Shown in pieces: positions 11,689 through 22,559 of a DNA stretch of 64,000 bases; position 1 is the stretch's first letter; each line of letters opens with the position of its first letter. Under the pieces are notes generated by a model. It saw only the letters and a program-made list of their open reading frames with translations. It was not told the DNA's origin and ran no database searches. Position numbers and translations under genes: made by a program. Source of the DNA: Argyresthia goedartella (taxonomy: Eukaryota > Arthropoda > Insecta > Lepidoptera > Argyresthiidae). Location: contig OX463836.1 in the NCBI GenBank assembly GCA_949825045.1, positions 16,530,329-16,594,328 on the forward strand, in the 5' to 3' direction.

Positions 11689-13313
11689 ATGAGTGATGCA
11701 GAAATTTTATGGTTTTTGGAGGATGATTACGCTTTCCGTAATAGAGAGAAAAAAGCGTGGCGTAAAATTATAAGAGAGCAAAGCAATCCATTCGTAGTTT
11801 ACGATGAATTGGATTTTATTCGGAGGTATCGTCTTTCAAAAGTTTTAGCAGAAAATCTGTGCGAAGATATTAGACCTCTAATGCCGGTGCCAACGAAATC
11901 CACAGATTTATCCGTAGAGACGAAGGTGAGCTCTATCCATAATAAAAATATATTATATATAATATTTCAAATCAAATCAGCCCAACACTGCCCATTGCTG
12001 TGTAGCTATATGATCGATCATATATCAACTCATAGAAGATTCTTATTGGCTCGAACTTTAGTCGCATTTAAAATTCTGTTTTAGGTATTAACAGCTTTAT
12101 CATTCTTCGGCACCGGCTCCTATCAAAAGCCTGCAGGTGATATTCACGGGCATTCCATGGCGCAGCAGACCGTATCAAGTGTTGTGGCCCAAGTGACTGC
12201 TGCCATGAATACACCAGAAATGCGCAGAAAATATATAAAATTTCCTAGGACTGTGCCTGAACAACAAGAAAACATACTAAGGTAAGTTTGCAATAACAAT
12301 ATAGGTTGGTGAGAAAAAGTTTTTTATTAGTCTATACTCTAATCAAAATTTCAGACTTTTGGATTCCCCGGAGTGTTGGGCTGTTTGGACTGCACTCATG
12401 TTGCAATTGTGAGGCCGGTGGAAAATGAAGAACGCTTCTTCTGTCGGAAGCATTATCATTCATTAAATGTACAAATAGTGAGTACCAACTACCAACATAA
12501 TTCGTATTTCTACAACAGAAGAAACTAAATGAAAATTCAGCAATGAACATTTTTGTTTAATTACTTTATACAATTATAAAAATTATAAGGTACACAAACA
12601 CTTTAGAATTATAAAATTAAAATTTAACTACAGGATAAGTAGGAACTTTATGTAGGAACCTGAAACAAAAATCTTTGTTTTAGATGTGCAATGCTGATAT
12701 GGAAATTATAAGTGTGGATGCTAGTCACGGTGGAGCCAATCATGATTCCTTCATTTGGAATCAACATCCGATGAAAGCTTATATGGAGAATCTCAGTAGA
12801 TCTCAGGCAATTTGGCTATTAGGTAATAAACTACATCTATGTTTCTTGTTCCTTAGGTTGATTTTGTGTAAGTATATTTAGACTTCCTGTTTTTTTACAG
12901 GTGACTCAGGATATCCTCAACGAAGGGCAATGATGACTCCAATTTTTGATGCTCCAGATGGAACCCCGGAGGCCTTCTATACCATGAAACACGTCCACAC
13001 TCGGAATGTTGTGGAACGGACCATTGGCGTGCTTAAGGCACGTTTTCGTTGCCTTTTAGTACACAGAGTGCTGCATTACAGCCCTTGGGTAGCTGGCTCA
13101 ATTGTAAATGCTTGTGTTATGTTGCATAACATTTGCAACAAAGCCAATTTGGCCGTGCCAGATTTAACAGATCTTGAGGCCCTTCAAGAAGCTAGGATGC
13201 AAGTTAATCCTCACCTTATTGCATCTAGTCAAGGGATGAATGAAGAGCTGCGGCAGGGTGTAGCTATGCGTCAGACTCTGGTCGCTCGTCTCTGGCAGCT
13301 ACGGGCAATCTGA
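11689..13313 (+). CDS. HARBI1-like Harbinger transposase (five exons)
   Basis: DDE nuclease that moves Harbinger elements, normally together with the Myb/SANT partner encoded at 13402-14073. Exons by GT-AG reading: 11689-11925, 12085-12281, 12355-12477, 12684-12822, 12901-13313. Seen: SFFGTGSYQ, FPRTVPEQQ, GVLGCLDCTHVAIV (first Asp), SLNVQ, SVDASHGGANHDSF (second Asp), LGDSGYPQRR and NVVERTIGVLKARFRCL (Glu). All three acidic residues and the helix-turn-helix-like amino end (MSDAEILWFLEDDYAF) are present. No stop occurs in any exon. Exon 2 ends in phase 2 while exon 3 reads in phase 0, so either a one-base change or another splice choice is involved. At about 370 codons the length suits the family. 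Confidence 0.8.
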
Positions 13314-13401
13314 AAGTATTATTTGTTTTATGTACATATCATGTATAGTGGGTAATTTGTTTAAAAATATTATGTTAACTCCAAATGTTTGTAAATTTTC
13401 C

Positions 13402-14073
13402 TTACCTTGCTTCAATTCTGATCAATATTGTTATTCCAGGCATCCCTAGACCAAAATCTTGGCCAGTGATTAAAAGAAATTTATTTTCAATTTCATTGAG
13501 CGGTGGTACCTCAGAGGGACCACCGCCAGTTTGGTTTTGGGATGCCCGTACATCAGCAGCTCTCCTTTTTAATTTGGCTTTGTAGTCCACCCAGTACTAA
13601 AACAACAAAAAACAGAAATTTATTTACCCGTTAACTCACAGAAATTCTTTCATACTTGCGGCTGCCACAATATGGTAGCAGGTGAGCCAGGTCATGTGAA
13701 CATTCCTTACTAAACACTGTAGGTACATACCTTTGACCATCCCTTCCAGTCTTTAACTGCACCCACTCCCTGTGCATTTAAATTAGTGGCTGCACCAGAC
13801 CACTTCCTCCGAGCATATTCCCGTGCCTGGGCAGCCTTGTTATGGAATAAGGCCACATCGCGATTGGAGTTAAGAAACTCCCACAGGACATTCAGCTGTG
13901 TCACAGTTACCCGGCGTCGCGATGCGGCGTCAGAATTATCGACTGTTGAACTGAAACAAACAATGAGTAGGTACATACATACGTCTTATTTTTACATAGA
14001 TGCAATCATCACATTATGTCGCTGCATGAAATTAATAACAAATTTATAGTCATGAGTAAACTTACGCTGCCAT
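13402..14073 (-). CDS. Harbinger Myb/SANT-like DNA-binding protein (three exons)
   Basis: Partner protein that in this superfamily binds the element ends and imports the transposase into the nucleus. Exons on the minus strand: 14073-14066 (8 nt with the ATG), 13950-13731, 13596-13402. Donor and acceptor phases agree, giving 140 residues. Seen: tryptophan-spaced Myb/SANT-like pattern VLWEFLNSN...YARRKWSGA...WKGWSKYWVDYKAKLKRRA, then a QNQTGGGP and PLNEIENKFLLITG tail, the usual carboxyl block of these proteins. It converges with the transposase and lies 88 bp from its stop. No breaks seen. Confidence 0.75.
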
Positions 14074-14141
14074 CGCCGTGATAAAATGATCTTAACTCTA
14101 TTGCTGAAAGTAGTCTGGAGAATTGTAACACAAAATGTGTC

Positions 14142-14202
14142 GGTTGGAGTGTAGATAAGGGGGCGGAAGCTTTTTTTCCGCCCCCTTATCGACACTCTGA
14201 CC
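14142..14202 (+). repeat. 61-bp palindromic unit, copy 2
   Basis: GGTTGGAGTGTAGATAAGGG and GGGCGGAAGC face CCGCCCCCTTATCGACACTC across a T-run. The two arms are about 28 bp and near-perfect. The outer 15-20 bp at both ends match the 50-bp unit at 6518-6567, which lies in the opposite orientation. It sits inside the inner Harbinger. Confidence 0.6.
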
Positions 14203-14710
14203 CTTCATTTCTTCAAAATCGAGGTTCAACAAGGAACTTTTCAAAATACTTAAACTTCTTGGAAACTAACACAAACACTTGCTTGATATTATTTGACGTT
14301 TTGACGTAAACAAAAAGTTTCGAGACACGTTCAAAAACTTTCTAATTATTCATATTAGTCATGACTAGAAATTAAGACAAATATATTTTTTCCGCAAAGT
14401 TAATTTAATTTTTACAGAAATGACTTTATTATCAGTTTTTGCTCTGCACTGCTATAAAATTTTAAAAGTTCATAAAAGAATATGTTTTATTTTTTAATAA
14501 AAACGGTATTTACCGGTGAATTATCTTATTTGATTTTCGAACGCACACAACATTTGAGGTAAACAGGCCAGAGACAACTTTTTTTTTAGCAGGTTAATCG
14601 CAGGCCTGCTTACTTCGGCTCATGGTACACTAAGGCAGCAGTTTATTTTAAACATTGAAAATAAACTGCCCTACTTTAGTCCTGCTAACTAAGAGATTGT
14701 GGTAAGGCTC

Positions 14711-16347
14711 CTGAGCTGCTTATTTGATAAGGTGAATAGTTTATTGTCTCTGGCTAGTTAACTTACATCCATGTAAGAACGAGAAGGGAATATACAGGAT
14801 TCCGTAAGAAAGAACTACTCATCGCATTGTCTGGAGGACCGTTCCTAACTAACGTTTATTGTTTATACGGTATTTACCGGTTTTTTTATTATAAGGATAT
14901 CTTATATTATAATTTGTTTTATTATTTACGAATGGTACTTTGAAAAAATGAAAGCTTAAAAGTAATACGCTCATATTACTATTTAATGCAATTTGTGATA
15001 AAACTTAGTAACTTATGCTTTGTTTTTTATTGATCGTTCAAATTATATTGAGCATTTTGAACGCAACTCATAACTGTCAAGTGGTTCATGTGTTTGTTTA
15101 CAATATTTAACGATTTATTTTAGGAGGTACTTTTGTGTGTTGATTTAATTACATATTATTAAGTAATATACATTCTTTCTCGTTCGCTACGCTACAAACA
15201 ACAAGGCATACTCATTTAACAAACATAGCATTGGCCTCGGTGGATGGCGGGTCGAAACTGTAAAATAATATTTTACATAGGTATAATTTCTAATTAAAAT
15301 CTGACTCCGTGTAATTTTAAAATATGTCGTATGCTTAACATATAATTATTGATACTCCTTTTTATGTAAGCTTTTCATACATTACATAGGTGTATTCAAT
15401 TTATATTTGCTTGCAGTAATTTGGTTGCATTGCCTATACGACGTCGCCCCCATCTTAATCATACGACCAATTGGGGCTCTATGTGTTTTTTTAAATTCAC
15501 ACAGAGACATTGTATTGGGCTATAATAAGTCCACTCAGCCATCTGTACCCTAAGAATGTGGCAGAGAGTTGCCCAGCAATGTAACTCGATGGGTGAAGGT
15601 ACATTCAAAGATAGGAAAGGATGGTCATCGGTTATTTATCTAACTAATAATATAGACTCGAATGTTTGTGGTTGAGAGGATGGATGTTTGTTACTCTTTT
15701 GCGTGTACTGCCTGATAGAATCAATTGAAATAGGCTATCTTCTCTGATGGGCGTATATCCGAAGCACTGGCACAGTTTATGGAGTCTCCTTTGTCTGTGC
15801 GAGATTCAGTATGTACTCATTAGTTTTGTTGATCATATTTGATTTATTTTATCTAGTGTTTCACTTGTAATAAAAGTGCATTATTTTTAACTACTTACTT
15901 TATTTGAGTTTGGAGTTTAAAATCAAAATAATTACATACACAAGTATACTCAATAGTTAAGTTATTTGAGTTTGGAGTTTAAAATCAAAATAATTACATA
16001 CACAAGTATACTCAATAGTTAAGTCAAAGTTAGATTTTTTATTCAAAATTACATGTATGATGATGTCTTTAAAAGTGACAAAAAAAATCAGTGCTACAGT
16101 ATAATATTATAGTATCTGTGGTGCTTCTAAATTATGACTGTTTAAATATGTATGTATAGATATTTACATACATGCATATTTATCTTATTACATTAAATCT
16201 TTATAAAACAAAAACATTGTAACTTACAAAACAACAAAAACTAAACCACACAAAAAAACACAATTTTAACATAAAACTTAAATGAAGACTGTTTGATGCT
16301 TGCAATAACTGTGTAATTACATTTCTAGTTTTGACATGGCAATTAGT
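14711..16347. repeat. noncoding interior of outer element; 62-bp direct duplication
   Basis: No coding pattern seen. A perfect 62-bp tandem pair starts at 15900 and 15962 (TTATTTGAGTTTGGAGTTTA), ending near 16023. The rest is AT-rich. Confidence 0.6.
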
Positions 16348-18066
16348 CTAGTAGGCTTCAGTTGAGCCTTCTGTTGCATCCAATAAAGCAGTCATCATAG
16401 TTTTCCTCAAAGGATAACCAGAGTCACCTACAAGTAAAAATATTATATTAGACACAATTGTAATTAAAACTATTATACTTTATTAATCATCATAGCAGCC
16501 TATAACAGCTCACTGCTGGCTTTCTGGCTGAGTGCGCCACAGACCTCCTCTTTAAAACTTACTTTATTAAATTGATAAAATATTTATGTGAATAGTGAAT
16601 GTTTTATTATTAATTTTGTTGCTATGTTAATTTAGCTAAACATCATCATCAATCGGCACACGTTCTTTACCATTCCCTCTACTCCGGTCCTGAGCCTCCC
16701 GCATCCACTGCCTTACAGTTATACATACTCTAGTTCTTAGTGTTACTTGACAACACAAATAAGAATGCTACTTGTCTGCATCTCGTAACCTACTGCTAGT
16801 ACTAGTGCGGGAGGTAGGGGCATTCTTATTAGGTTTGTATGATTGTAAGAAATGGCATTTTTTAACTTTATAAACTATTATTATAATAATTCAGAAATAA
16901 GCAGCATACTTATTTGTAAATTTCTGTTTGTTTACTTAATAAAATAATTCTGATTAATATGGATTCCAGTTTTATTTTGATAGTCGGTGTACTGTAGGCA
17001 GGTATCCCATCAAAATAATCCATTCTTAGAAATACATTTAGAACAGCTTACCTAAAAGCCTTTATTACTGAGTCCTTTGAAATAGTCTTGAAGTGGATGG
17101 ACTGATCATCTAAATGAGTCATGTGGGATCCACCATAACTGGCATCAACATACAACTAAATAAACATTAACATTTATGTACAGGCACTTACATTTCTTGG
17201 CCCCACACTGTTGTGTTGTGGGAACCAGCAACAGCGACATTACACACACATAAACATCCAAGACCTTTTTCCAATTTTTTATTCATTTATCCCCAGCCGG
17301 GGATCGAACCCGGGACCTCTCGCATGGTAGGCAGAGTCATAATAATCGCAGCGGCACAGAGGTCATAATAATTATCATTGATTAATCTTACCAATTGAAC
17401 ATTTAGAGAATTATAGCCCTTCCGACAGATATACCTCTCCTCTCCTTTTGGGCTTACAATAGCTACCTGTGTCCCATCAATGCAGCCAATAACATCACTC
17501 CAAATTTTTCATTACACCTGAAATTAAAAAAGTGTTAATTATAAATAACCTTTTCAAATTAGCTACTGTTTATAACCAGTGCCTGACAGCTACATAATTA
17601 AAGCTATGGTATCAATTAAAAATTCACCTTATTCTATTCATAGGTACAACATTCTTCTACAGTTTTTATGCATTCTTTATAGGTATTTCCCATTTCTAAT
17701 GAGTTCATTGCTACAGTGACCTATGCCCAGTACTGCTGATATGGTTTGTTACGCAATAAAGCCACGGATCTTACCTGCAGCCTTATGGCGTAAGTCGTCT
17801 GAGCTATGAACGTCATATAGACTTTTACGTTTGACACCTTGCACCAGCTTCATATGTCTAATTGGTATCACGCAAGTAGCATCATAATGGAGGCCAAACC
17901 CAAGCTCATTGAATGAAGCGTAGAAGCCTTCGGTGATACCCCGCAATCGATGAAATTGTATGAGCATGAGATGAACCATAGACACACGCTATGAACTTCA
18001 GAGAGTTACGCCATAAGGCTGCTGTTGGTGTTTGATATGTTCCATAGTCATAAAATGATAAAGACC
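16348..18066 (-). pseudogene. HARBI1-like transposase, minus strand, decayed
   Basis: Minus-strand exons, in order: 18066-~17990 (LSFYDYGTYQTPTAALW), 17517-17392 (DVIGCIDGTQVAIVSP, ICRKGYNSLNVQL), 17155-17052 (YVDASYGGSHMTHLDDQSIH) and 16427-16348 (GDSGYPLRKTMMTALLD, then TAG). The first and second catalytic Asp are present. The carboxyl exon with the Glu is missing. Several exons contain stops or shifts, and the 17155 exon aligns poorly after its first 10 codons. A SINE sits between exons at 17165-17345. Orientation is opposite to the exons at 8288-8638, so at least one of the two came from another insertion or an inversion. Confidence 0.65.
17165..17345 (-). repeat. SINE type B, copy 2
   Basis: Minus strand: CTGCCTACCATGCGAGAGG, then GGTTCGATCCCCGGCTGGGG, then TTGCTGGTTCCCAC and TGTGGGGCCAAG. 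It is co-linear with the copy at 9320-9535. It lies within an intron of the decayed minus-strand HARBI1 gene. Confidence 0.75.
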
Positions 18067-18665
18067 CTGCAACAGAAAAGAGTAGGTATTTAGATGTACA
18101 CTGTCTAGATCTCTTGACTAGAAATTACCTAATTGTCTCTTGACAATAAAACTAATGTATTTCCATACTCTTACTTTTGTTTCTATGGTGGGATCCGACG
18201 ATTTACTTGGCTGTGGTTTACCACTCGTCGCCAGTTCCTTGCACAAACTTTGAGCCAAGTCGGGAGTAAGCCGATAGTTCGACGAATTTGTCGTCAGTTA
18301 AATGAAAGGGATCATACATTTCCCTTGTAAGGCGGTGGCGATTTCTTTTTAAATTGTCATTCAAGTTATTGTCCGTTTCAAAAAATTCAATTCAATTCAA
18401 TTTTTTGGTTTGATGGCTTCTACTGTGGATCCCTACAGTAATTCCGCCAATATCACGTATTGAAGATGACACGAAGGGGATCACGTTGTACAGTTATCGG
18501 TGAAACTTCCTTTGAGTTGAGATCTCTCTATAACAAAAGGACCGGACAAACAACAATTAGGACAGCACAAATTAACATATAATTTAAATGTTAAGTGATT
18601 ACATATTAAGGGTGTTAGACATAAAAAGAAGACATACATAAATAAAATAATAATTCTACATCTAA
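18067..18665. other. no gene seen
   Basis: Noncoding remainder of the outer element. A 65-codon frame at 18133-18330 shows no family pattern. Confidence 0.3.
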
Positions 18666-19082
18666 CTACAGTTTAATCTTGTTAGAGGTTATAAATTTAG
18701 AAAGGATGTGAATAAAGGAAGGGTCCGAAAGAGTCAATAAGAATTTAAGATTGACGGGACGGGGGATCTTACCGGGAAGGATGTCATACAATGAGGTTTG
18801 AAGTTTAGTGCATTCAAAAAACAAATGATCGGGAGTACCGTCAGCCAGGCCGCATTCACAAAGAGAGCTCTTACCGGGGAGGATGTCATACAATGAGGTT
18901 TGAAGTTTAGTGCATTCAAAAAACAAATGATCGGGAGTACCGTCAGCCAGGCCGCATTCAGAAAGAGAGCTATCACTTATCCTAATTTTAGCGAGATGTA
19001 CTGGCGTGCAGGAGTGTCCCAGTCGAAGCCGACAGATAGTTGATGTAACAGTCTTACGCATTTCCCTGTACTTGAAAAACCA
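18666..19082 (-). pseudogene. LINE carboxyl-terminal zinc-knuckle region with in-frame duplication
   Basis: Minus-strand frame reading TICRLRLGHSCTPVHLAKI, then a CxC...H...C knuckle block (CECGLADGTPDHLFFEC), the pattern following RNase H in several insect LINEs. The knuckle block is present twice because of a perfect 102-bp tandem duplication. The open frame is kept. Upstream domains are missing (5' truncation). Confidence 0.65.
18769..18972. repeat. perfect 102-bp tandem duplication
   Basis: The two copies, about 18769-18870 and 18871-18972, differ at only one or two bases (for example AAGG/GAGG after ACCGGG). 102 is divisible by three, so 34 codons were doubled in frame. Confidence 0.9.
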
Positions 19083-19505
19083 AGGTTTTTTAGGTATTGA
19101 CGGTTGAATTTGGCCATAATGCCTACCCTTTAAAGTTCTAGATGTTCAAACAATACCTGTTTACTCGCTTGCCATTATTATAAAAAAAATAACTAAAAAG
19201 CACTTGAACAATCGCAAAGCGTCTACTAAACTATCAACAACAATTCACATAAAGTTAATCTCAGAGCAACTTTTTAAACATTGCTTACTTACTTGACAGT
19301 TGAGCGTTTCAGAAATCGCCGAGCGCTTGTCAAATGGCACGTCATGGTACGATTTTAGGAGGAAGAAAAAGGTGAACTGCATGAAAACGCTGAACGTAAT
19401 AAGGGCTTAAACTGCCTTGCTTTTTAGAGATCATGGTACGAATTAGCAATGCAGTTTAGTTTAAGGCCTTAAACTGAATAGATTTAAGAGGTCATAGTAG
19501 GCCTC

Positions 19506-19560
19506 CAGTGCCCTCTGAAAGGCTTTTTTCTAAGGCTGGGGCGACGGTAAGCTTACTGGA
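19506..19560 (+). pseudogene. hAT transposase carboxyl part, 3' piece
   Basis: Continuation of the hAT gene broken at 7790: VPSERLFSKAGATVSLL follows the CAG target duplication. After ACG a GTAAGC donor-like site appears and the frame loses hAT similarity. Confidence 0.75.
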
Positions 19561-19644
19561 TACTGGATACTGCTTAAAGGGGATTTACACGATCAGTTCT
19601 ACCGCATCCGTTCGCAAGCCAACGCATGGTGTAAACAGTCAACG

Positions 19645-19745
19645 CGACGCCCTCAGAACGTATCGGCGACCGGATCGGTCGCCGCGCTAGGTGGCGGTGG
19701 CCGATTCGACGTCGCGTCGGTCGCCGATCCGTTCTGAGGGCGGCC
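19645..19745. repeat. short GC-rich foldback element
   Basis: GCCCTCAGAACGTATCGGCG at the left faces CGCCGATCCGTTCTGAGGGC at the right, with inner CGACCGGATCGGTCGCC. It is a MITE-like palindrome of about 97 bp. Confidence 0.6.
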
Positions 19746-19901
19746 GGATGCTTACTCGTTTACTTACTCATAGGGTAAATGCGCCTAATATCATAGTTTT
19801 TTGTTTCATCGTCCATTTTTATTAGTATAGAGTATCAAATAATTATGTAATTAGAATGTGGTTCAATGTACTGTCTGCCTTTCTCTTTTTAACCAGCTTA
19901 A

Positions 19902-22555
19902 CACATCCATTGCCGATCACGCGATAACGCGTGATCCGGCCTGCCTACCCGATGGCCGATCACGCGTTATCGCGTGTTTCTTTCTAATGGATTTGTATGA
20001 GCTGTGGAATAGCGGCCACAGCGTAAAGGCGCGTGGAATTTATTTTGGCCAGCAGGTAAGGGAATTACCTTTCGAGTGGTGGGCGTGGCCTGCGGGTGAG
20101 TCATATTGTTTTTGTCGGGTAGTTCACGAAACGCCGGCGTTTGAGTGGGAGCGTTTTTGTTGATATTATTAGTTTTTTTGCAATTTCTAACTTGTTTTCG
20201 TTTAAATTACGTACATTATTTTGTTTTCAATAATGAATAATGAACCAGGACCCTCAAAAAGAACCACTACCTTGCCAAATCGTGCAAAAAAAAGACTTAG
20301 AAGTGCTGAATTGGAAGATTTATTACGAGATTCGGACGAAGACATTTATGCAGGGAGTGATGTGAATGAAATTGACTATAATCCTAGTGAAGATAGCGAA
20401 AGTAGTTCAGAATCGGAAGATGATGGAATTCCGGACTTGGAGGTGGAACGTTCCAATGAAGTTGTAAGTGAACCACAGATATCTGCTCCTTCTGTTCAAC
20501 AATCAATTCCTTCTCTTTCTTCTCCTATATCTCCGCCACCATCTGCACAATCTGCTTCACCGGTTGCTCAAAGCCTGCCTGATCAACCATCGAGAGCGGC
20601 ATCCACGACGCGATGGAGTACTACTGACAGTAGTTCGATGAGAAAAGAGATTCCTTTTACTAGGACAAATGAGTTATTGATATTACCGCCGGATAATCCT
20701 AGAGGGTACCTTGATTTATTTCTTAGTGACGATTACCTACAAAAAATCGTCGATTGTACAAATAAATTCGCAGAAACCTGGAAGAGTTCCACTCATCAGC
20801 GCAAATCCCGAATTTCTAACTGGAAACAACTAACCATCGAAGAATTGAAAATTTTTATTGGCTTACTATACCACACAGGTACGGCGAAAATGAATCGTTT
20901 GGTTGATTACTGGAAAGTTCACCGATTATACAAATCTGTTTTCGCTCAATATATGTCAAGAAATAGGTTCCAGCTTATTTTAAGATGCCTGCATTTTGCT
21001 GAGCAAGAAAATGATGATGACCGCATGGGAAAATGCAGGCTGATAATAGAAAACTTCAATAATACGATGGAATCTATTTACTACCCCACTAAACATTTGT
21101 CGTTGGATGAATCGATGGTTTTGTGGCGTGGTAGACTAATTTTTCGACAATACATAAAGAATAAAAGGCACAAATATGGAATAAAACTTTACATACTTGC
21201 CGAACCCAATGGTACCATTTTAAAAGTTCATGTTTATACCAGTACGTTGGATGAGACTGCCGGCAAAGGACACACAGAAAAAATTGTAAAAAAATTATTA
21301 GAAGGCAAATTGAATGCCGGCCATGCAGTGTATATGGACAATTACTATAACAGCTACGATTTGGCTGTCGATCTATTGAAAAATGATACTTATTGCACCG
21401 GCACCCTAAACAAAAAACGCAAACAAAATCCATCTGAGGTCATGTCTAAAAAGCTAAAAAAAGGTGAAAATATATCATGCTATCGTAATGGTGTCCATAT
21501 AGGCAAGTGGAAAGATAAAAGGGAAATTCATTATTTGTCCACCGAATTTTCAAATGAAATGCAAGAAGTGTCCAATAAGCGCGGCATCGTTACAATGAAG
21601 CCGACTGCTATTATCAATTACAATCACAACATGTCAGGTGTCGATCTTCAAGACCAAATGCTTAGTTATTATCCTTGTGAAAGGAAGACACTTAGATGGT
21701 ACATGAAAATTTTTGTTCACACGCTGATGATGAGTTTGATAAATGCCCGGATGCTATATAATAAATATTCCAACCAAAGAAGTCTACCACTATATGATTT
21801 TAGAGAAAAAGTTATTGAATCGTTTTTGCCTGAAATAAATACAGCTCAACTGCAAAACACATTGCAGAGACATGGAGACGCGAATATTCAGCAACATAGG
21901 CTGACTAAAATTGAAAAAGTCATACCACGATCATTAGCCACTGGTAAAACTACAAACGCCGTAGCGAGAAAGGATTGCAGAAACTGTTATAAAAACAAAA
22001 AAAGAGTAAACACTACCATGGAATGCAAGAACTGTCCTGGTAATCCTCCTCTATGTTTTGATTGCTTCTTTGACTTACATTATTGTACTCCCAAGTAAAT
22101 TTACAATTTCTAGTGTATCATTATTTTGTGGAAAGTTATGCCATTATGAAACTAAAATTATTATGTAACTTTAGTTCCTATAAATGTTTATTTTCCTAAA
22201 ATGCTAAAATCTATGAGTAATTAACATAATTATGTTGAAAGACTGCTAATAAAAATATAATGAATAAATATTATGTATTTTAATTTCTGTTTTGATCCAT
22301 TAGTATAACTTATAAGCTTAAACTCCACATCACGCGAAATCGGGTTATAGGCCATATGGGCAATAATTGATTATGTATGGCCGAAAACGCGTTATCGCGT
22401 GATAAATATTTACGTCATGTAAAACCTACTTAGATAATATTTTTAAATTAAAGACACTATACAAAGTTATTTTAGTACATTACAACAATATTGAAAGAAA
22501 AATAATAGTTTGGCCATCTCACGAAATCCAGCTTTTCAGGTCGGCAATGGACGTG
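19902..22555 (+). mobile_element. complete piggyBac element, TSD TTAA
   Basis: Flanked by TTAA at 19898-19901 and 22556-22559. Terminal repeats are CACATCCATTGCCGATC at the left and GGTCGGCAATGGACGTG at the right (15 of 17 positions inverted-identical). Subterminal CACGCGATAACGCGTG-type motifs occur at 19917, 19954 and near 22388. 2654 bp long, with one intact transposase gene. Confidence 0.95.
20233..22098 (+). CDS. piggyBac transposase, apparently intact
   Basis: 621 residues from the first ATG of the open frame. The amino end is acidic and serine-rich (DLLRDSDEDIYAGSDV, SEDSESSSESEDDG), as usual in piggyBac. The DDE_Tnp_1_7 core carries three candidate catalytic aspartates: SLDESMVLWRG (about 292), YMDNYYNSYDL (about 369) and NMSGVDLQDQML (about 471). 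A cysteine-rich end follows: CRNCYKNKK, CKNCPGNPPLCFDC and FFDLHYC, the domain that binds terminal repeats and aids nuclear import. No frameshift or stop. With both TTAA ends present this copy may be recent or active. Confidence 0.95.
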   Translation: MNNEPGPSKRTTTLPNRAKKRLRSAELEDLLRDSDEDIYAGSDVNEIDYNPSEDSESSSESEDDGIPDLEVERSNEVVSEPQISAPSVQQSIPSLSSPISPPPSAQSASPVAQSLPDQPSRAASTTRWSTTDSSSMRKEIPFTRTNELLILPPDNPRGYLDLFLSDDYLQKIVDCTNKFAETWKSSTHQRKSRISNWKQLTIEELKIFIGLLYHTGTAKMNRLVDYWKVHRLYKSVFAQYMSRNRFQLILRCLHFAEQENDDDRMGKCRLIIENFNNTMESIYYPTKHLSLDESMVLWRGRLIFRQYIKNKRHKYGIKLYILAEPNGTILKVHVYTSTLDETAGKGHTEKIVKKLLEGKLNAGHAVYMDNYYNSYDLAVDLLKNDTYCTGTLNKKRKQNPSEVMSKKLKKGENISCYRNGVHIGKWKDKREIHYLSTEFSNEMQEVSNKRGIVTMKPTAIINYNHNMSGVDLQDQMLSYYPCERKTLRWYMKIFVHTLMMSLINARMLYNKYSNQRSLPLYDFREKVIESFLPEINTAQLQNTLQRHGDANIQQHRLTKIEKVIPRSLATGKTTNAVARKDCRNCYKNKKRVNTTMECKNCPGNPPLCFDCFFDLHYCTPK

Positions 22556-22559
22556 TTAA

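Larger units (their letters stand above)
11418..14710. mobile_element. inner Harbinger element, 3.3 kb, TSD CTG
   Basis: Ends GAGGCTTACCACAA and TTGTGGTAAGGCTC are inverted. Subterminal TACCATGAGCC blocks (about 11485-11497) pair with GGCTCATGGTA (about 14619). The element is flanked by CTG at 11415-11417 and 14711-14713. It carries the two genes typical of Harbingers in convergent order: a HARBI1 transposase (+) and a Myb/SANT-like protein (-). This is the best-preserved Harbinger in the window. Confidence 0.85.
7794..19505. mobile_element. outer Harbinger-type element, 11.7 kb, TSD CAG
   Basis: The left end GAGGCCTACCATGACC and the right end GGTCATAGTAGGCCTC are inverted copies. Both ends carry inner repeats of CGTACCATGA. 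The element is flanked by CAG (7791-7793 and 19506-19508). Removing it restores the hAT reading ...ACTTCAGTGCCC, coding ATSVPSER. Harbinger elements are known to duplicate 3 bp, often CWG. The interior holds HARBI1 exons in opposite orientations, SINEs, LINE pieces and a second Harbinger. Confidence 0.75.

Noticed and set aside
6518..14202. Reading the two palindromic units as terminal repeats of one 7.7-kb transposon
   Set aside because: 14142-14202 lies inside the inner Harbinger (ends 14710) and each unit already has both ends; two separate small units fit better.
19858..20163. 101-codon frame before piggyBac transposase
   Set aside because: It spans the piggyBac terminal repeat and TTAA site; no protein pattern.
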